In this document: piece by piece, positions 36,360 through 48,033 of the stretch
Layout of the letters: each line of letters opens with the position of its first letter
Position numbering within the stretch: position 1 is the first letter of the stretch
From: Tetracentron sinense
Lineage: Eukaryota > Streptophyta > Magnoliopsida > Trochodendrales > Trochodendraceae
Direction: 5' to 3'
NCBI GenBank assembly: GCA_015143295.1
Contig: JABCRI010001393.1
Location: 57,474-121,473, forward strand
Length of the DNA: 64,000 nt
Translations under genes and position numbers: made by a program
The notes under the pieces: model-generated
Database searches by the model: none
Told to the model about the DNA's origin: nothing
The model's input: only the letters and a program-made list of their open reading frames with translations

Positions 36360-37000
36360 ATCGACCGGAACACGGAGCTTACCAGAGAATTGAGCATGAG
36401 AAAAATTTGTGCGGCCGAGGTCGTCGGAAAAAATGAGGGTCGGAGCTGGAAAAGGAGGAATTGCAGCTATCAACGACGGTGACAGTAGAAAAATCTTTCG
36501 AATTTACGGTACTGCTGTGATGGCAGCGTCTTCATTGGAAGAAAATGAGGAGAGGAAGAGAGAGAGAGAGAGAGAGAGAGAGCCGTTACGAGCTCTTCAC
36601 ACTTCTGAGAAAGTGAGGAGCGTCGAGTAGACAGAGAGAGGCTGGCCATTTTTTACCGTTACAAAATTTGAGTTGTTTTTTTTTAAACTTAAATTGAGGA
36701 GTGCTAGCCGCAGAGGCAGATGATGGAAATATCCAAGGATTTTTGGTTGCCTCTAAATTCCGTCCGATTCGTGCAACTCGGAATATTAGTGATATCTGTT
36801 TTTGGGGAATTGAGCATGTCCATTGCTTGCCAAGATCTGCTCAACCTGGTAGGATTTTTGGGGAACGGAATATTAGTGATAACAGATGGTCTGGTCTGGT
36901 CTGGATGCTACACTTGAGCATTGCTACAAAATCTGCATGTTTTTTGGGTGGAAAGAAAAATCTGTATAATTGATAATCTTATATTTATTGTGTTATTTAG
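36360..37000. other. CpG-containing spacer with (GA)n, between copy B and the alpha-galactosidase fragment
   Basis: From 36360 to 36620 the base composition is richer in CG dinucleotides than its surroundings. A (GA)n run at 36556-36582 follows, of the kind common in plant 5' leaders (CT-rich on the minus strand). That fits a promoter or leader facing left, into copy B, but no start codon is supported. The open frames at 36701-36973 match nothing I know. Confidence 0.35.
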
Positions 37001-39250
37001 GTGGAACAGTTGGAATCACTTCAACTGCAAGATTGAGGAGAAAACCATCAAAGAAACTGATAACTTTAAATTACCTTCCCAGTCTATCGAAAAACATAAA
37101 TGTAACTCAAAGCTCATGATCTTAAAGTTGGTGAAAAAATTGTGGTGTTTATATATATATATATATATATCTGGATTTTATATTGAGTCTTTAAATTTGC
37201 GTCAGCTGAATTTTTCGGTTTCCATGCATTTGGGGAGATCCTTATAATTCACCCTATCTGGGAACATCCGATACAGTAGTGGAATTTGTGCCAATTTAGA
37301 AGAAAAAAAGTGAATTTCAGCATTGTTATGCCTTCTCTGGTTTTGTCTTGATTTTCAGCATTAATATTAAAATATTTTTAAAAGAAAGTGAAGCTTGTAT
37401 TGACATTTGTTTTGATAAAAAAACTACCGTAATACAGAAATGTCGGACTTGGGATTCATATTCAAGTGGGCTTGAGCCTCAGTGTTGAGTAATAGACAGA
37501 CATTACTCAATCTGTTTTTTATGTGTTAATTCAACCTGAAGGAAATTCATAGGAGTGCTTAACCATTTACATAATTTTTATAGTACTTCTTTTATTCAGC
37601 ATTATTGTTAGTAATGCTTTTTTTGTTTCCATGTTTTCAACAGCTGATGCTTTGGTTTCAACTGGTCTTGCTAAGCTTGGATATCAGTATGTTAATATAG
37701 GTATATTGTTCTTCCAATACACCTCTGCTTTTCAAAACTTTATTTTCTAGCCTTGCAATTGAATTGTTGATAAAAATAGATAACTAAAGATTCCATTTTC
37801 CTTCTTTAATAGATGATTGCTGGGCTGAGATAGCTCGTGATGACAAGGTTTGATTTATCCTTTTTTTCCCTTCTCTTTATCCTGAATCCGATTATACTTA
37901 TAAATTGGATGAGCATTGATTATTGCGTAACTTATAATGCTTGTGAAGTTCTTTGCAGGCTTACTCTTATCTTTTCTTAAAGAATTTCTTACGATATATA
38001 TGTGTAACAAATTTGAAATATCTGTTACTTTTCAATAAATCCTGTTAGGATTGTTTCGATTTTTCTCAACAATTTTTTTTCTTGTTAAATAAACTTAAAA
38101 CTTTTGAACAATTCAGACTTTACTTCATATACCATCCAAAAATAAATAAAAATTTTCTCTAGCATATCATTTGTCGCATTTCCGATAAAAAGAGGATTTC
38201 AAATTTCAGGGTAATCTAGTGGCTAAGAACTCAACATTTCCATCGGGGATCAAAGCTCTTGCCGACTATGTTCATAGCAAGGGGCTTAAACTAGGAATCT
38301 ACTCAGATGCAGGGTATGTACACAGTATTCTAATATATTTCTGTTTGTAGTTCTGCATGAGTAGCCATTAATAAACCTCCTTGATTACAAGATGGATGGA
38401 TGATGTCTCAACCTCCCTTTTGCAGGTACTTTACGTGTAGCAAAAAAATGCCAGGTTCGCTAGGTCATGAGGAACAAGATGCCAAAACCTTTGCTTCATG
38501 GGTATCAATGAGCTCTATCATTGCTTTTACTGTTTACAGATGTTTCTATTGAAAACATTTTTGATATTTAGATCAAAATTTTCTTTTAATTACAAGAAAA
38601 CATAGTTGCTTCTACTATTAAAGTTTTATTTTTCTGGCCAAAATAAGTAAAATGTGAACTACTGTGTTGGGTATATGTAGGGTATTGATTATTTGAAGTA
38701 TGATAACTGTAACAATGATGGTTCAAAGCCGACTGTTCGGTAATCTAATTTTCCATATTTGCTTCTCTATTTTATAAATGTTCCTTACTATAATACACAA
38801 TATACCAGCCTATTGGTTTATAATTATGCCATTCTACTCAATTTGCTTCTCATATAGATATCCTATAATGACCCGAGCTCTAATGAAGACGGCCCGCCCA
38901 ATCTTCTTCTCCCTTTGCGAATGGTAATTCTATTTTCCCATGAGCAAAAATTGCTCTCTTATAAATTTTTTTCCCCCTAAGTCTATTTGGTTGACTTGTT
39001 CTCCTTTTGTTCATCAGGGGGGACTTACACCCAGCTCTATGGGGTGCTAAGATGGGAAATAGCTGGAGAACTACGAATGACATTTCGGATACATGGGACA
39101 GGTAAAACAATATATATATGCTTGAATTAAGATGGTATTGATAACCCGACAGATTTACGTATCTTGTTTAATTGTTCGCTCTACAGTATGGTCTCTAGAG
39201 CCGACATGAATGAAGTCTATGCTGAGCTTGCAAGGCCTGGTGGTTGGAAT
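37001..39250 (+). pseudogene. Alpha-galactosidase (GH27) gene fragment, interrupted by the CACTA element
   Basis: GH27 alpha-galactosidases release terminal alpha-galactose from raffinose-type sugars and galactomannan, usually in the cell wall or vacuole. Nine exons are readable: 37001-37059 (WNSWNHFNCKIEEKTIKET), 37644-37700, 37813-37847 (DDCWAEIARDDK), 38210-38313, 38426-38501, 38681-38739, 38868-38923, 39018-39101 and 39187-39250. The nucleophile motif YLKYDNC is in the sixth exon. The likely acid/base Asp is in NDISDTW in the eighth, and [12 protein letters not shown] is kept. Introns 2-8 have GT-AG sites in phase. The first readable donor is ATAACT instead of GT. The first exon (signal peptide to PPMG) is not found. 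The last exon stops at RPGGWN, where CACTACAAGAAA begins, and the expected [11 protein letters not shown] continuation is nowhere in the window. Confidence 0.92.
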
Positions 39251-39264
39251 CACTACAAGAAATT

Positions 39265-39735
39265 TACCGGGCAGTGACGGAATAGTAGTGACGGAACTTT
39301 TTTCCGTCACTAATACATGACCTATAGTAACGGAAAATACTGTCGTCACTAATAGTCCGTCTCTACTAAGGAATTTTTTTTTATGTGATTAAAATGAGTA
39401 TTAGTGACGGAATTTGTTCCGGCACTAATATGGTTGAAATACTAGTGACGGGTATATTCCGTCACTAATGACATTAGTAACGGAAATGAGTTATTGTCAC
39501 GGATGTTTTACCGTTACTATTGAGATTGACGTTAGTAGTGACGGAAATATATCCGTCACAATTAGCTCAATATTATCAGTGACGGAAAAAAATCCATCAC
39601 TAATATGCTCCCTGTAATAGTCACGGAAAAATATCGTCACCAATGAACGGCATATTATTAAAGACGGAAATATTTCCGTCACTACTAATCTCGAGCTAAT
39701 TAGTGGCGGACATATTTCCGTCACTACTAATGTTA
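39265..39735. repeat. CACTA subterminal repeat array (AGTGACGGAA in both orientations)
   Basis: More than 20 exact or near copies of GTGACGGA or its complement TCCGTCAC fill this 470-bp stretch, often as facing pairs that could form hairpins (AGTGACGGAA...TTCCGTCACT). In En/Spm, subterminal motifs of this sort are binding sites for the TNPA protein. The motif here differs from the maize 12-mer but has the same layout. It supports the left-end call at 39251. Confidence 0.92.
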
Positions 39736-42700
39736 ATATAAAATCCCCACACCAAAACCCGTGAACACCCTCACTTGTTCCCCAATTGTTGCCGCTGCTT
39801 CCCGCCGTCCTCACGCCTGACGCCCTTCCGGCCACCACGGTGAGTCACCTCCCTCTCTCTCTCTCTCTGCTCTCTCTCCCTTCCGGCCACCACGGTCGGT
39901 AATAGCTCCAATCGACGAGGAGGATGTATTTTTCTCTCTCTCTCCTTCCCCTCTGAAACTCTGGACCAGGACCTTGCGTAAGATCTACCAAGATCTGTGA
40001 TCTCGCGGTCTTGATTTTTTTTTTTTTTGGGTTGTCTTATAGATTCCCTCTTCGATATCGGAGAACAATTTTTTTTTTCATTTCCTTACTGATCTGTGAA
40101 TTGATTTGGGGTTCCTCTTCTAGTTCAGAACTCTTGTATAATTATCAGAAAAATCGACCCATCTTTGATTTCACAAAATGCGGACCATCTGTTTGTGATA
40201 ACTGGTGTTACATTAATGAGAAGTAAATCTTGATTCTGGAATGTGTTCTTAGTAGTTAGTGGCACTAATGTTGTTTTGTGAGATGAACTCCAAGCATCTT
40301 TTTTTTTTCATTTATGTTTGTATGAAAGTATGTATGTACCCTTCACTTCCAGCTTGAGTTCTAACAAATGTTCTTTTCTGTTTTTCTGTTATCAAGTTTT
40401 TGGTTTGTTATGGCTTATATGTTATCTCTGTTTCTCCTTGGGCTGCCAAGCTCTATAAAACCATATTTTTTTCATAATTTTAGTGGTTAATGCTATATTT
40501 CATTTTTCTGTGATTGTCTGGGGTTAGTGAAGACATAATCTTGCAATTGGATGCTATATTGTTTATCTAATACTCAGATGTCTGTAACTTGGTTCTTTGT
40601 TTTGATGTCTTGGTTTGTCGTTGATGGAGGATATAAAGCTTACTAGGAATTTTCTTGATATATGATATAATCTCCTTTTTTTTCCGTTTGCTGTTACCTT
40701 GGATTTTGCCTTCATATATGATGTGTGGAGAGCAAGATGCCTTAGATCAAACTACTGTTACAGATAACAATCCATTACTGTTAATCATCAATAGAACTTA
40801 AAATATGACTAAGCTACTTTTGATTTTCTAATACATACATTTCCATGAATTATGGGAACAAATACTTGTTTGCCTTGCCTGCTTAGAAATATTATTTTTT
40901 TAATTCTTCTATTCTCTTATGTTATTTCTTTGAGTGACAATATAATAAATGCAGACTTTGAATTGATCAATTTTAGATTTTAAAAAATGGGGTATGGTGT
41001 GTGAGGCTCACAATCATAAATGGATGATTGTTGAAGGAGGGGTTTAGGTTTTACTCTCATTTTGATTAATGTGACTGCCTTGGGGTTGTTTTGATTCTGT
41101 TTTCTTTCTTTTCTTTAGATTTTCTGATTGATGTTGATGTTCTCAATAAGCTTCAAGCATTTTCTGAAATGGGTCGTTGAGTTTCTCTTGTAGTGATAAC
41201 TTTAGGCACCCAACAATTGTCATTGTTGGACGGTTATTGGCATCCTTTCCCCAAGGATATGATCATGTTTGAAGATGATCGTCTACCCAACCCCACCTAG
41301 TGAGAATTATAGTTCTCCATATTTCACATGAAATGTCACCTCTCACTTAGAAAATCTGGGCAATCCTACCAAATTGTCACATCTTTTCTTTAATAATTAA
41401 ATGTTAGATGAGACTATGTTGTGTGCATGTTGGCGCACAGAATGGGTATATTGGCAAAAACACTCAACACAAATTCGCTCAACCCAGCTTATATTTTTAC
41501 TAACATGTTATGTCTAGTATTAGTGGAGGCACACAACATCTGTGTGCCCATTTGCACACACAACTCAGAGTCGTGCTAGATTGTTAATGACTCGTAATCT
41601 TGTCCAGTTGTAACCGGTTTTTGTCAAAACGGGTTACATTCCCGAGGTGGCCACCTGTTCTTTTTTACACCTTTTAATATAGACTTGAAATCCTGCCGTT
41701 AAACCTGTTACAATACAAAAGCCTTTTTAAAGTTTTTTTTTTAAAAATATTGTTAACAATTTTAATATTATCATATTTTTAATATTTGTTCCCCTAAAAA
41801 CTAAGTTTAGATGGTTGAAACCAAATGGTTAGTGAAACTTAATCACAATTAAGGGTATTAGAAGGGCACACGTGTTGATTTGTGGGGACGTAAACGGACT
41901 ACAAGGAATCCAGTTATAACCGTAGAGAATTTCTAGTCTTGATCCAAAAACGTGTTTTGGGAACTCCGAAAATCCAGCGAAATCCAGAGCTCCGGTTAAC
42001 AGTTAAACTTCTTTCTTAATAGCTGTATCATGAAGATTTCTATGACATTCAGCATGTAATTAATTAAATCGCACATAAGAGTCCTCACCTCACCCCAAGT
42101 ATTTGTAGAAGTCGAATTGAGATTGTATCTATTATCCCATAAACAGTACTCGATCATTTCTTGATGAAAGGCGAACGAGGAAAAGAATGGTAATTAAAGA
42201 GGAATTAAAAAGAAAATGAAGACTATTGTAGTCGATCTTGACTCGCTCTTAGGAGGTCTGGTTCCGTTCTTGATTGATGTAATTTCTAACTTCATCTGCA
42301 ATCATTCGATGAGGTTACGACATTAATCTTCAATCATTGAGTAGGATCAGTTAATCTCTTTTGCAATCCAAAGACTATTGTAGTCGATCATGACCTTTTT
42401 ACCTTATTTGTTGAGCAAAGATACCTGTAAAAAAAATTTGAAAAAGATTTACGCATGAGCCCACTAACTATGGTGAAATTTCACTCATCTTTAGGATTCA
42501 TCCATCTTAACCTGGATGTTGGGAAAAAAGCTTTGGTAGATCCTCCTTGTTTGAAAAGCTGTGTTGTGTGACCCTCACCTATGATTTGAAAGCCCTTGTA
42601 TGGATCAGACCCTACTATTAGAAGATACGACATTAATCTTCAAGTAGGGACAAGTACCTATTAGGTTATTACAAACAAAAAGCCCCGTGCTCCCGTATGG

Positions 42701-43400
42701 GAAAACATACCTTACCCTCCCCCATTGAAAAAAATAATTGATGGACCCAAGATCTTTTAGGGATTTGTTTTTCTTATATGAATCATGGCTAGTTAAAGAA
42801 TGAACAATTGTTTATCTTTAAATATCATTGTGTATGTGCATGCATTGAAACATAGATCTCCTGTTCAAGCATCGTTGTGTGACAAGTATTTCCCTTATCA
42901 TCGAATTTGACGAATTAGTTGTAAATTATGATGTTTAGTTCCCATGTGGATCAAACATCATATTTAACAATTGATTCGTCAGGTCTGTTAAGAGGAGTAT
43001 TTGTCACCAAATGATTCTTGAATTGTCCGTGTGGACAGTTTGGGAATACATAATCCTGAACCACGTGTTAGTTGCTCATGCTTATTCTAATTTGGGGAAA
43101 TGTCCGTCAGTCATCCCTATTGTTCTCTGGGTACATATTTGACAAGGTGAGATCATTGCACCAAGTCTAAATCGTGTACTTGGAGAGCCATGGGGAGGTG
43201 CTGCCGAAATTTCCACAACTCTGGATTGGAACACTTGAGCTACTGACTGTTGGGGATTATGTATTCCTGAATGGGATAGGAAAACCCCACCCATTAGTAG
43301 TCTTGTCTGATCTTAATCATAACGCATGAATCATGCATTCCATCTTTGGATATAACAGTCATTTCCATTGTCTTCTATTACCAGTGATCACTGAAGGAAG
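39736..43400 (+). promoter_or_regulatory. CACTA leader with probable 3.5-kb 5' UTR intron
   Basis: A short C-rich leader (about 39740-39839) ends at CACG|GTGAGT. ATTACCAG at 43377-43384 is a good acceptor 16 bp before the TNPD ATG. The likely intron is therefore 39840-43384. Inside are T-rich DNA, a (CT)n run at 39853-39868 and an inverted pair GGGAATACATAATCC (43042) and GGATTATGTATTCC (43254). A string TTTCTCTTGTAGTG at 41182-41195 resembles a CACTA right end but lacks subterminal motifs. No other gene is seen here. Confidence 0.5.
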
Positions 43401-46400
43401 ATGGTATCCACCATAGACAAAACTTGGGTTACAGCAGATCGGTTAAGTGTTGCCTATGAACAGGGGGTCAATAATTTTTTAGATTTCGCATTGTGTAATA
43501 CAACTCGAACTGATGGTAGTATCAAGTGCCCTTGTAAGAAGTGTTGTAACCGATATTATCATGTTCGGACTTTAGTACATGAGCATTTGATATGTGATGG
43601 GTGGGATAAAGGTTATGCAGCTGGCATGTGGATATATCACAGGGAATTTATGCGGAATAGAGCTTCTTTTGTGCCATTACATGAAGACAACGCTGGTGAA
43701 ACATCCCCTCGAGATGATATGCATGAAATGTTGCAGGGGGCATTCGGGATGCGACGTACTGAAGAAGAGAGAAGTGAAATGCCAGAGAGACCCAACGCGG
43801 AGGCGGCTAAATTCTATCGGTTAGTGGAAGATGCCGATCAGGAGTTATACCCCGATTGCAAGAAATTTAGTAAACTTTCTTTCATCGTTCGGTTATTTCA
43901 TATTAAGTGTCTGAATGGATGGAGCAACAAATCATTCACCATGTTACTTGAATTACTTAAGGAGGCACTACCTGAAGGCGAAACATTGCCTGAGTCCTTC
44001 TACCAGTGTAAGAAGATAATTGGTGAGTTAGGTCTTGGGTACAGCAAAATTGATGCATGCCCTAACGATTGCATGCTCTTTTGGAAAGAAAATGCAAACG
44101 ATGTAGCATGCTCTGTATGTGGTAGTTCACGGTGGAAAGACGCAGACGACGGTTCAAGCCCTCCGTCATCTAAGAAGGAACACAAAATACCTGCAAAGAT
44201 TTTGCGCCACTTTCCACTCAAACCTAGACTACAAAGAATTTACATGTCTAACAAAACAGCTTCCTCCATGAGATGGCATGCAGAGGGTCGCACTAAGGAT
44301 GGAGTGTTAAGGCATCCAGCTGACACTGAAGCTTGGAGACACCTTGACGAACAGTACCCGGACTTTGCTTCAGAGCCCCGCAATCTCAGGCTTGGGTTAG
44401 CAAGTGATGGTTTCAACCCATTCGGGCATATGAGCATTGCATATAGCACTTGGCCTGTTGTTTTGATCCCATACAATTTGCCTCCTTGGATGTGCATGAA
44501 ACAACCATATCTGATGATGTCTTTACTTATTCCTGGTCCCCGTGCTCCCGGAAATGATATTGACGTATACTTACAACCGCTAGTAGATGAATTGACTGAA
44601 TTGTGGAATGACGGTATTTGCACTTACGATGCATCACTTAGACAAAACTTTCAAATGAAGGGAGCCTTGTTGTGGACAATAAATGACTACCCTGCATATG
44701 CGAACTTGTCAGGATGGAGCACCAAGGGCCGTTATGCCTGTCCCCATTGCAATGAAGACACTTGTTCTCAATACCTGAAACACGGGCGTAAGTTCTGTTA
44801 TATGGGTCATCGTCGATTCTTGGGGGCTACTCATAGATATCGCAAGAACAAACAATCTTTTGATGGAAATATGGAACCAAGAACTGCTCCGATGTCACAA
44901 ACAGGGTCCGAGCTGTTAGAGCAAATGGTCGGCCTAAACGTCATACTTGGCAAGCATGATTTGAACACATCAAGAAAGAAAAGACCACGTCAGGATATTG
45001 TAGAGTATATTGGCTGGAAGAAGGTGAGTATTTTTTTCAGTTTACCGTACTGGAAACACCTATTAATACGTCATAATTTGGATGTGATGCATATTGAGAA
45101 GAATATATGTGACAGCATTGTGGGCACGTTATTAAACATTGAAGGAAAATCGAAGGATAGCTTGAAGGCTCGTCTAGACTTAAAAGAGATTGGAATTAGA
45201 CCGACTCTTCATCCACATAAAGTAGGCCAGAAAACTTATTTGCCCGCAACATGCTTCACGATGTCGCCAGAAGAAAAAAGTTTGTTTTGTAAGGTACTGG
45301 CGAGTGTTAAGGTCCCGGATGGTTATGCAGCCAACATTTCACGATGCGTAAATTTGAAGGAGCGCAAAATCAGTGGCCTGAAGAGCCATGACTGCCATAT
45401 ATTAATGCACCAACTTCTTCCTTTGGCCGTTCGGAGATCACTTCCCCAGGATGTGAGTGGCACGTTGATAGAGTTATGCGCCATTTTTAGAGAATTATGC
45501 ACAAAAGTTGGCACAGTAGATGACTTCACTAAACTTGAGGCTCGCAGTGCAATTATATTGTGTCATCTTGAGAGAATATTTCCCCCTGCCTTTTTTGACA
45601 TAATGGTGCATTTGGCCATCCATTTGGCCGGTGAGGCAAGGGTTGCAGATCCTGTAAATTACCGATGGATGTACCCGATCGAGCGGTAAGTGCAAAAATA
45701 ATATAATGTTTTCACTGCCTTTCCGTTTAATGTTAGAGATAAGCTAAGTAATCACACTTTTTTCCTGTATCAGATACCTGCATACCTTGAAGTCTTATGT
45801 ACGCAATAGAAGTAGACCTGAAGGTTCTATTGCAGAGGGATACATTGCTGAAGAATGTCTCACATTTTGTTCGAGGTATTTGGACGATGTTGAAACAAAG
45901 TCCAATCGAGTGCCCAGAAATTATGATGACCACAGCACTACAACATATGAAGGATTGCCCATTTTTTCTAGACCTGGGCGTGCTTTAGGAAAGGAGGAGA
46001 CGATACATTTATCCTATGAGTCCTCCACGCAATTACATCGTTATGTGCTCTTCAATTGCCCTGAAGTTGCCCCATTTATTTCGTAAGGACATTGTATGCA
46101 TTATTTGTCTGTCAATAGTAATTTCTGTATTAATCATCAGACGTAATGTACCTCGTTAAAATACAAGAAGCATTTGGATGAAGTAACACGAGAAAATTGC
46201 GACAGACGACAAATCGACATTGAGCGCATCCACACTGATGCGTTCGCCGGATGGTTCTCGTCAAATGTAAGTTTCAGTCTAATCATCATGTCACACACCT
46301 ACAAAATAGTAAAATATCTTCAGAGTTATTAATGTGTTTGTGATTTAACAAAAAATGTGAGGTTAACACAAACAGGTTTCTATGTTGATTCGTGGAAGTC

Positions 46401-47101
46401 CAAACCATGTACGTGAAGATCTGATGTGGCTAGCACGTGGTCCTTTGAAGATTGCGAGGACATATCAAAGGTTCGTTGTTAATGGGTTCAGGTTTCGAAC
46501 AAAACACATTGACAGGAAGAAGAAGACCTCAAATAGCGGCGTGGTCGTTACTGCACAAACTACAAGGTTTAAATCTGTGAAGGATCAAACATCGCGGACA
46601 TGTGATGTTACTTACTACGGTGTTTTGCAAGAAATTGTTGAGCTTCACTATTATGGTGGGAGAAAAATCGTGTTATTCAAGTGCGATTGGGTTGATGGTA
46701 TGGCCGAAGGAAGGGGTGTCAAGCAAGACAAGTTCAAATTTACGCTTGTTAATCTTGGACGCTTGCTAAATACAGATGAACCTTATGTGCTAGCCTCTCA
46801 AGCAATGCAAGTCTTTTATGTCGAAGATCCAGTAGAAACGGATTGGCACATTGCTATTCAAATTAAACCTAGAGACTTCTTCGACATGCAAGATGGAATT
46901 TATTCAAATATGAGAGAGTCATGCCCCGAGACGGATCAACCAAGCATCGCACAATTGGAAGTCACTGGTGTTGATGTCGATCAGATTACTGATCTTAGGA
47001 CAAATATTATTGGGACAACTATTGATGTACCTTTAATTATAAACCAACCCGAGACGTCTGAGTCTGATGAGAATCCCGAAGATAGTGATATGCATGTTTA
47101 A
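43401..47101 (+). CDS. CACTA transposase TNPD (tnp2/Transposase_21, DUF4218, DUF4216)
   Basis: TNPD is the catalytic protein of CACTA elements. Exon 1 (43401-45685) is open for 761 codons. Residues about 20-75 form the transposase-associated domain with a Cys/His cluster (KCPCKKCCNRYYHV, HEHLICDGWDKGY). ACSVCGSSRW follows near 235, then the tnp2 core with LGLASDGFNPFG (about 331), WTINDYPAYANLSGW, CPHCNEDT (about 445) and HNLDVMHIEKN (about 555). DUF4218 starts near 670 (LPLAVRRSLP) and continues into exon 2 (45774-46082, RYLHTLKSYVRNRSRPEGSI). Exon 3 ends at 46266 (DAFAGWFSSN); its start is unclear. Exon 4 (46376-47101) has the DUF4216 part (LVNLGRLLNTDEPYVLASQA) and an acidic tail to the TAA. 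The acceptor of exon 3 does not fit the phase left by exon 2, a possible defect or mis-splice. Confidence 0.9.
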
Positions 47102-48033
47102 GATGTAAATTGTAATAGTGCTTCTTATTAAGAGTAACACTGGTTCTTCATCTTTCGTTGTACTGCAAACACTGGATTCTTGTAGCTTCTCTGATGGGGA
47201 GTGGACAATTCCCTCAAGAATTATTTCACATATGGATCTCTTTTGAAGTATCTCATGTCAATTCTATTGTCTCTTTTTCAATTGTTTGCTTATATGTGTA
47301 ATCATTTTTAATGCTAATGTATTTCGCCACACAGCTTGCCGTCACTACCGGGCAACCCATCTCCAAAGAGTAAGCTCTATGACAAATATTTTTAATGCTA
47401 ATGTATTTCTAATGGTTGCCGGTTTTAACCTCTCTAATATTTACATGGTTCTCCCTCCACTTAGTCATGCTCGTACAAGATCTGGATTAAACCCATTTAT
47501 TTCTTGTTATTATTAATGAACCTATTGCCTTCCTACTGCTAGCATACTTCTTAAACCCATTTCATTATTTGATCTATCTATTAAATGAAGACTAAAAATC
47601 AAAAGAGTATAGGCTTAACTGACCCGTGTATCGGTTAATTCATGTTACTGATATTGTGGACCTGAAGTCACTTGCCTTGCTTTGAGAGTATATAAAGTTT
47701 TAGAGTACATAAATTTTGCATTAACAAAATGTATCAGGCCTGTTCTTTCTCAATTTACTAATTCAAGTTCCATCTTAAAATTATTAACAATAAAGTTAAT
47801 TTGATGCTTGTTCATGTCATGCTTATTAAAGAGTTTCAGAGTAGTACTATGTAGTTGGAACATTTACTTGTACATATGATCTTAATGATATTTGAATTGC
47901 AAACACTGTCACTATGAGCACTTCATTTTTAATACTTGAATGTCTTTATTTTTATATACTGATGTTATCGCCATTATTGTTGTTGATTACAATATTATAT
48001 TTCTCATATCACTAAAAGAGATTTTATACAGGG
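47102..48033. other. Spacer between TNPD and TNPA-like genes
   Basis: AT-rich. At 47340-47354 the string CCGTCACTACCGGGC resembles the complement of the left-end text CCGGGCAGTGACGG (39268-39281), so a piece of terminal sequence may have been copied inside the element. TTTTTAATGCTAATGTATTT occurs twice (about 47307 and 47390). No exon is supported. Confidence 0.45.

Noticed and set aside
41182-41195. TTTCTCTTGTAGTG as the right end of a short CACTA element starting at 39251
   Set aside because: There are no AGTGACGGAA-type subterminal motifs before it, the 3 bp after it (ATA) do not match those before 39251 (AAT), and the alpha-galactosidase exon does not resume after it.
43082-43294. Minus-strand open frame upstream of TNPD
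   Set aside because: It lies in the leader intron of the CACTA element, overlaps the inverted repeat and has no homology that I recognise.
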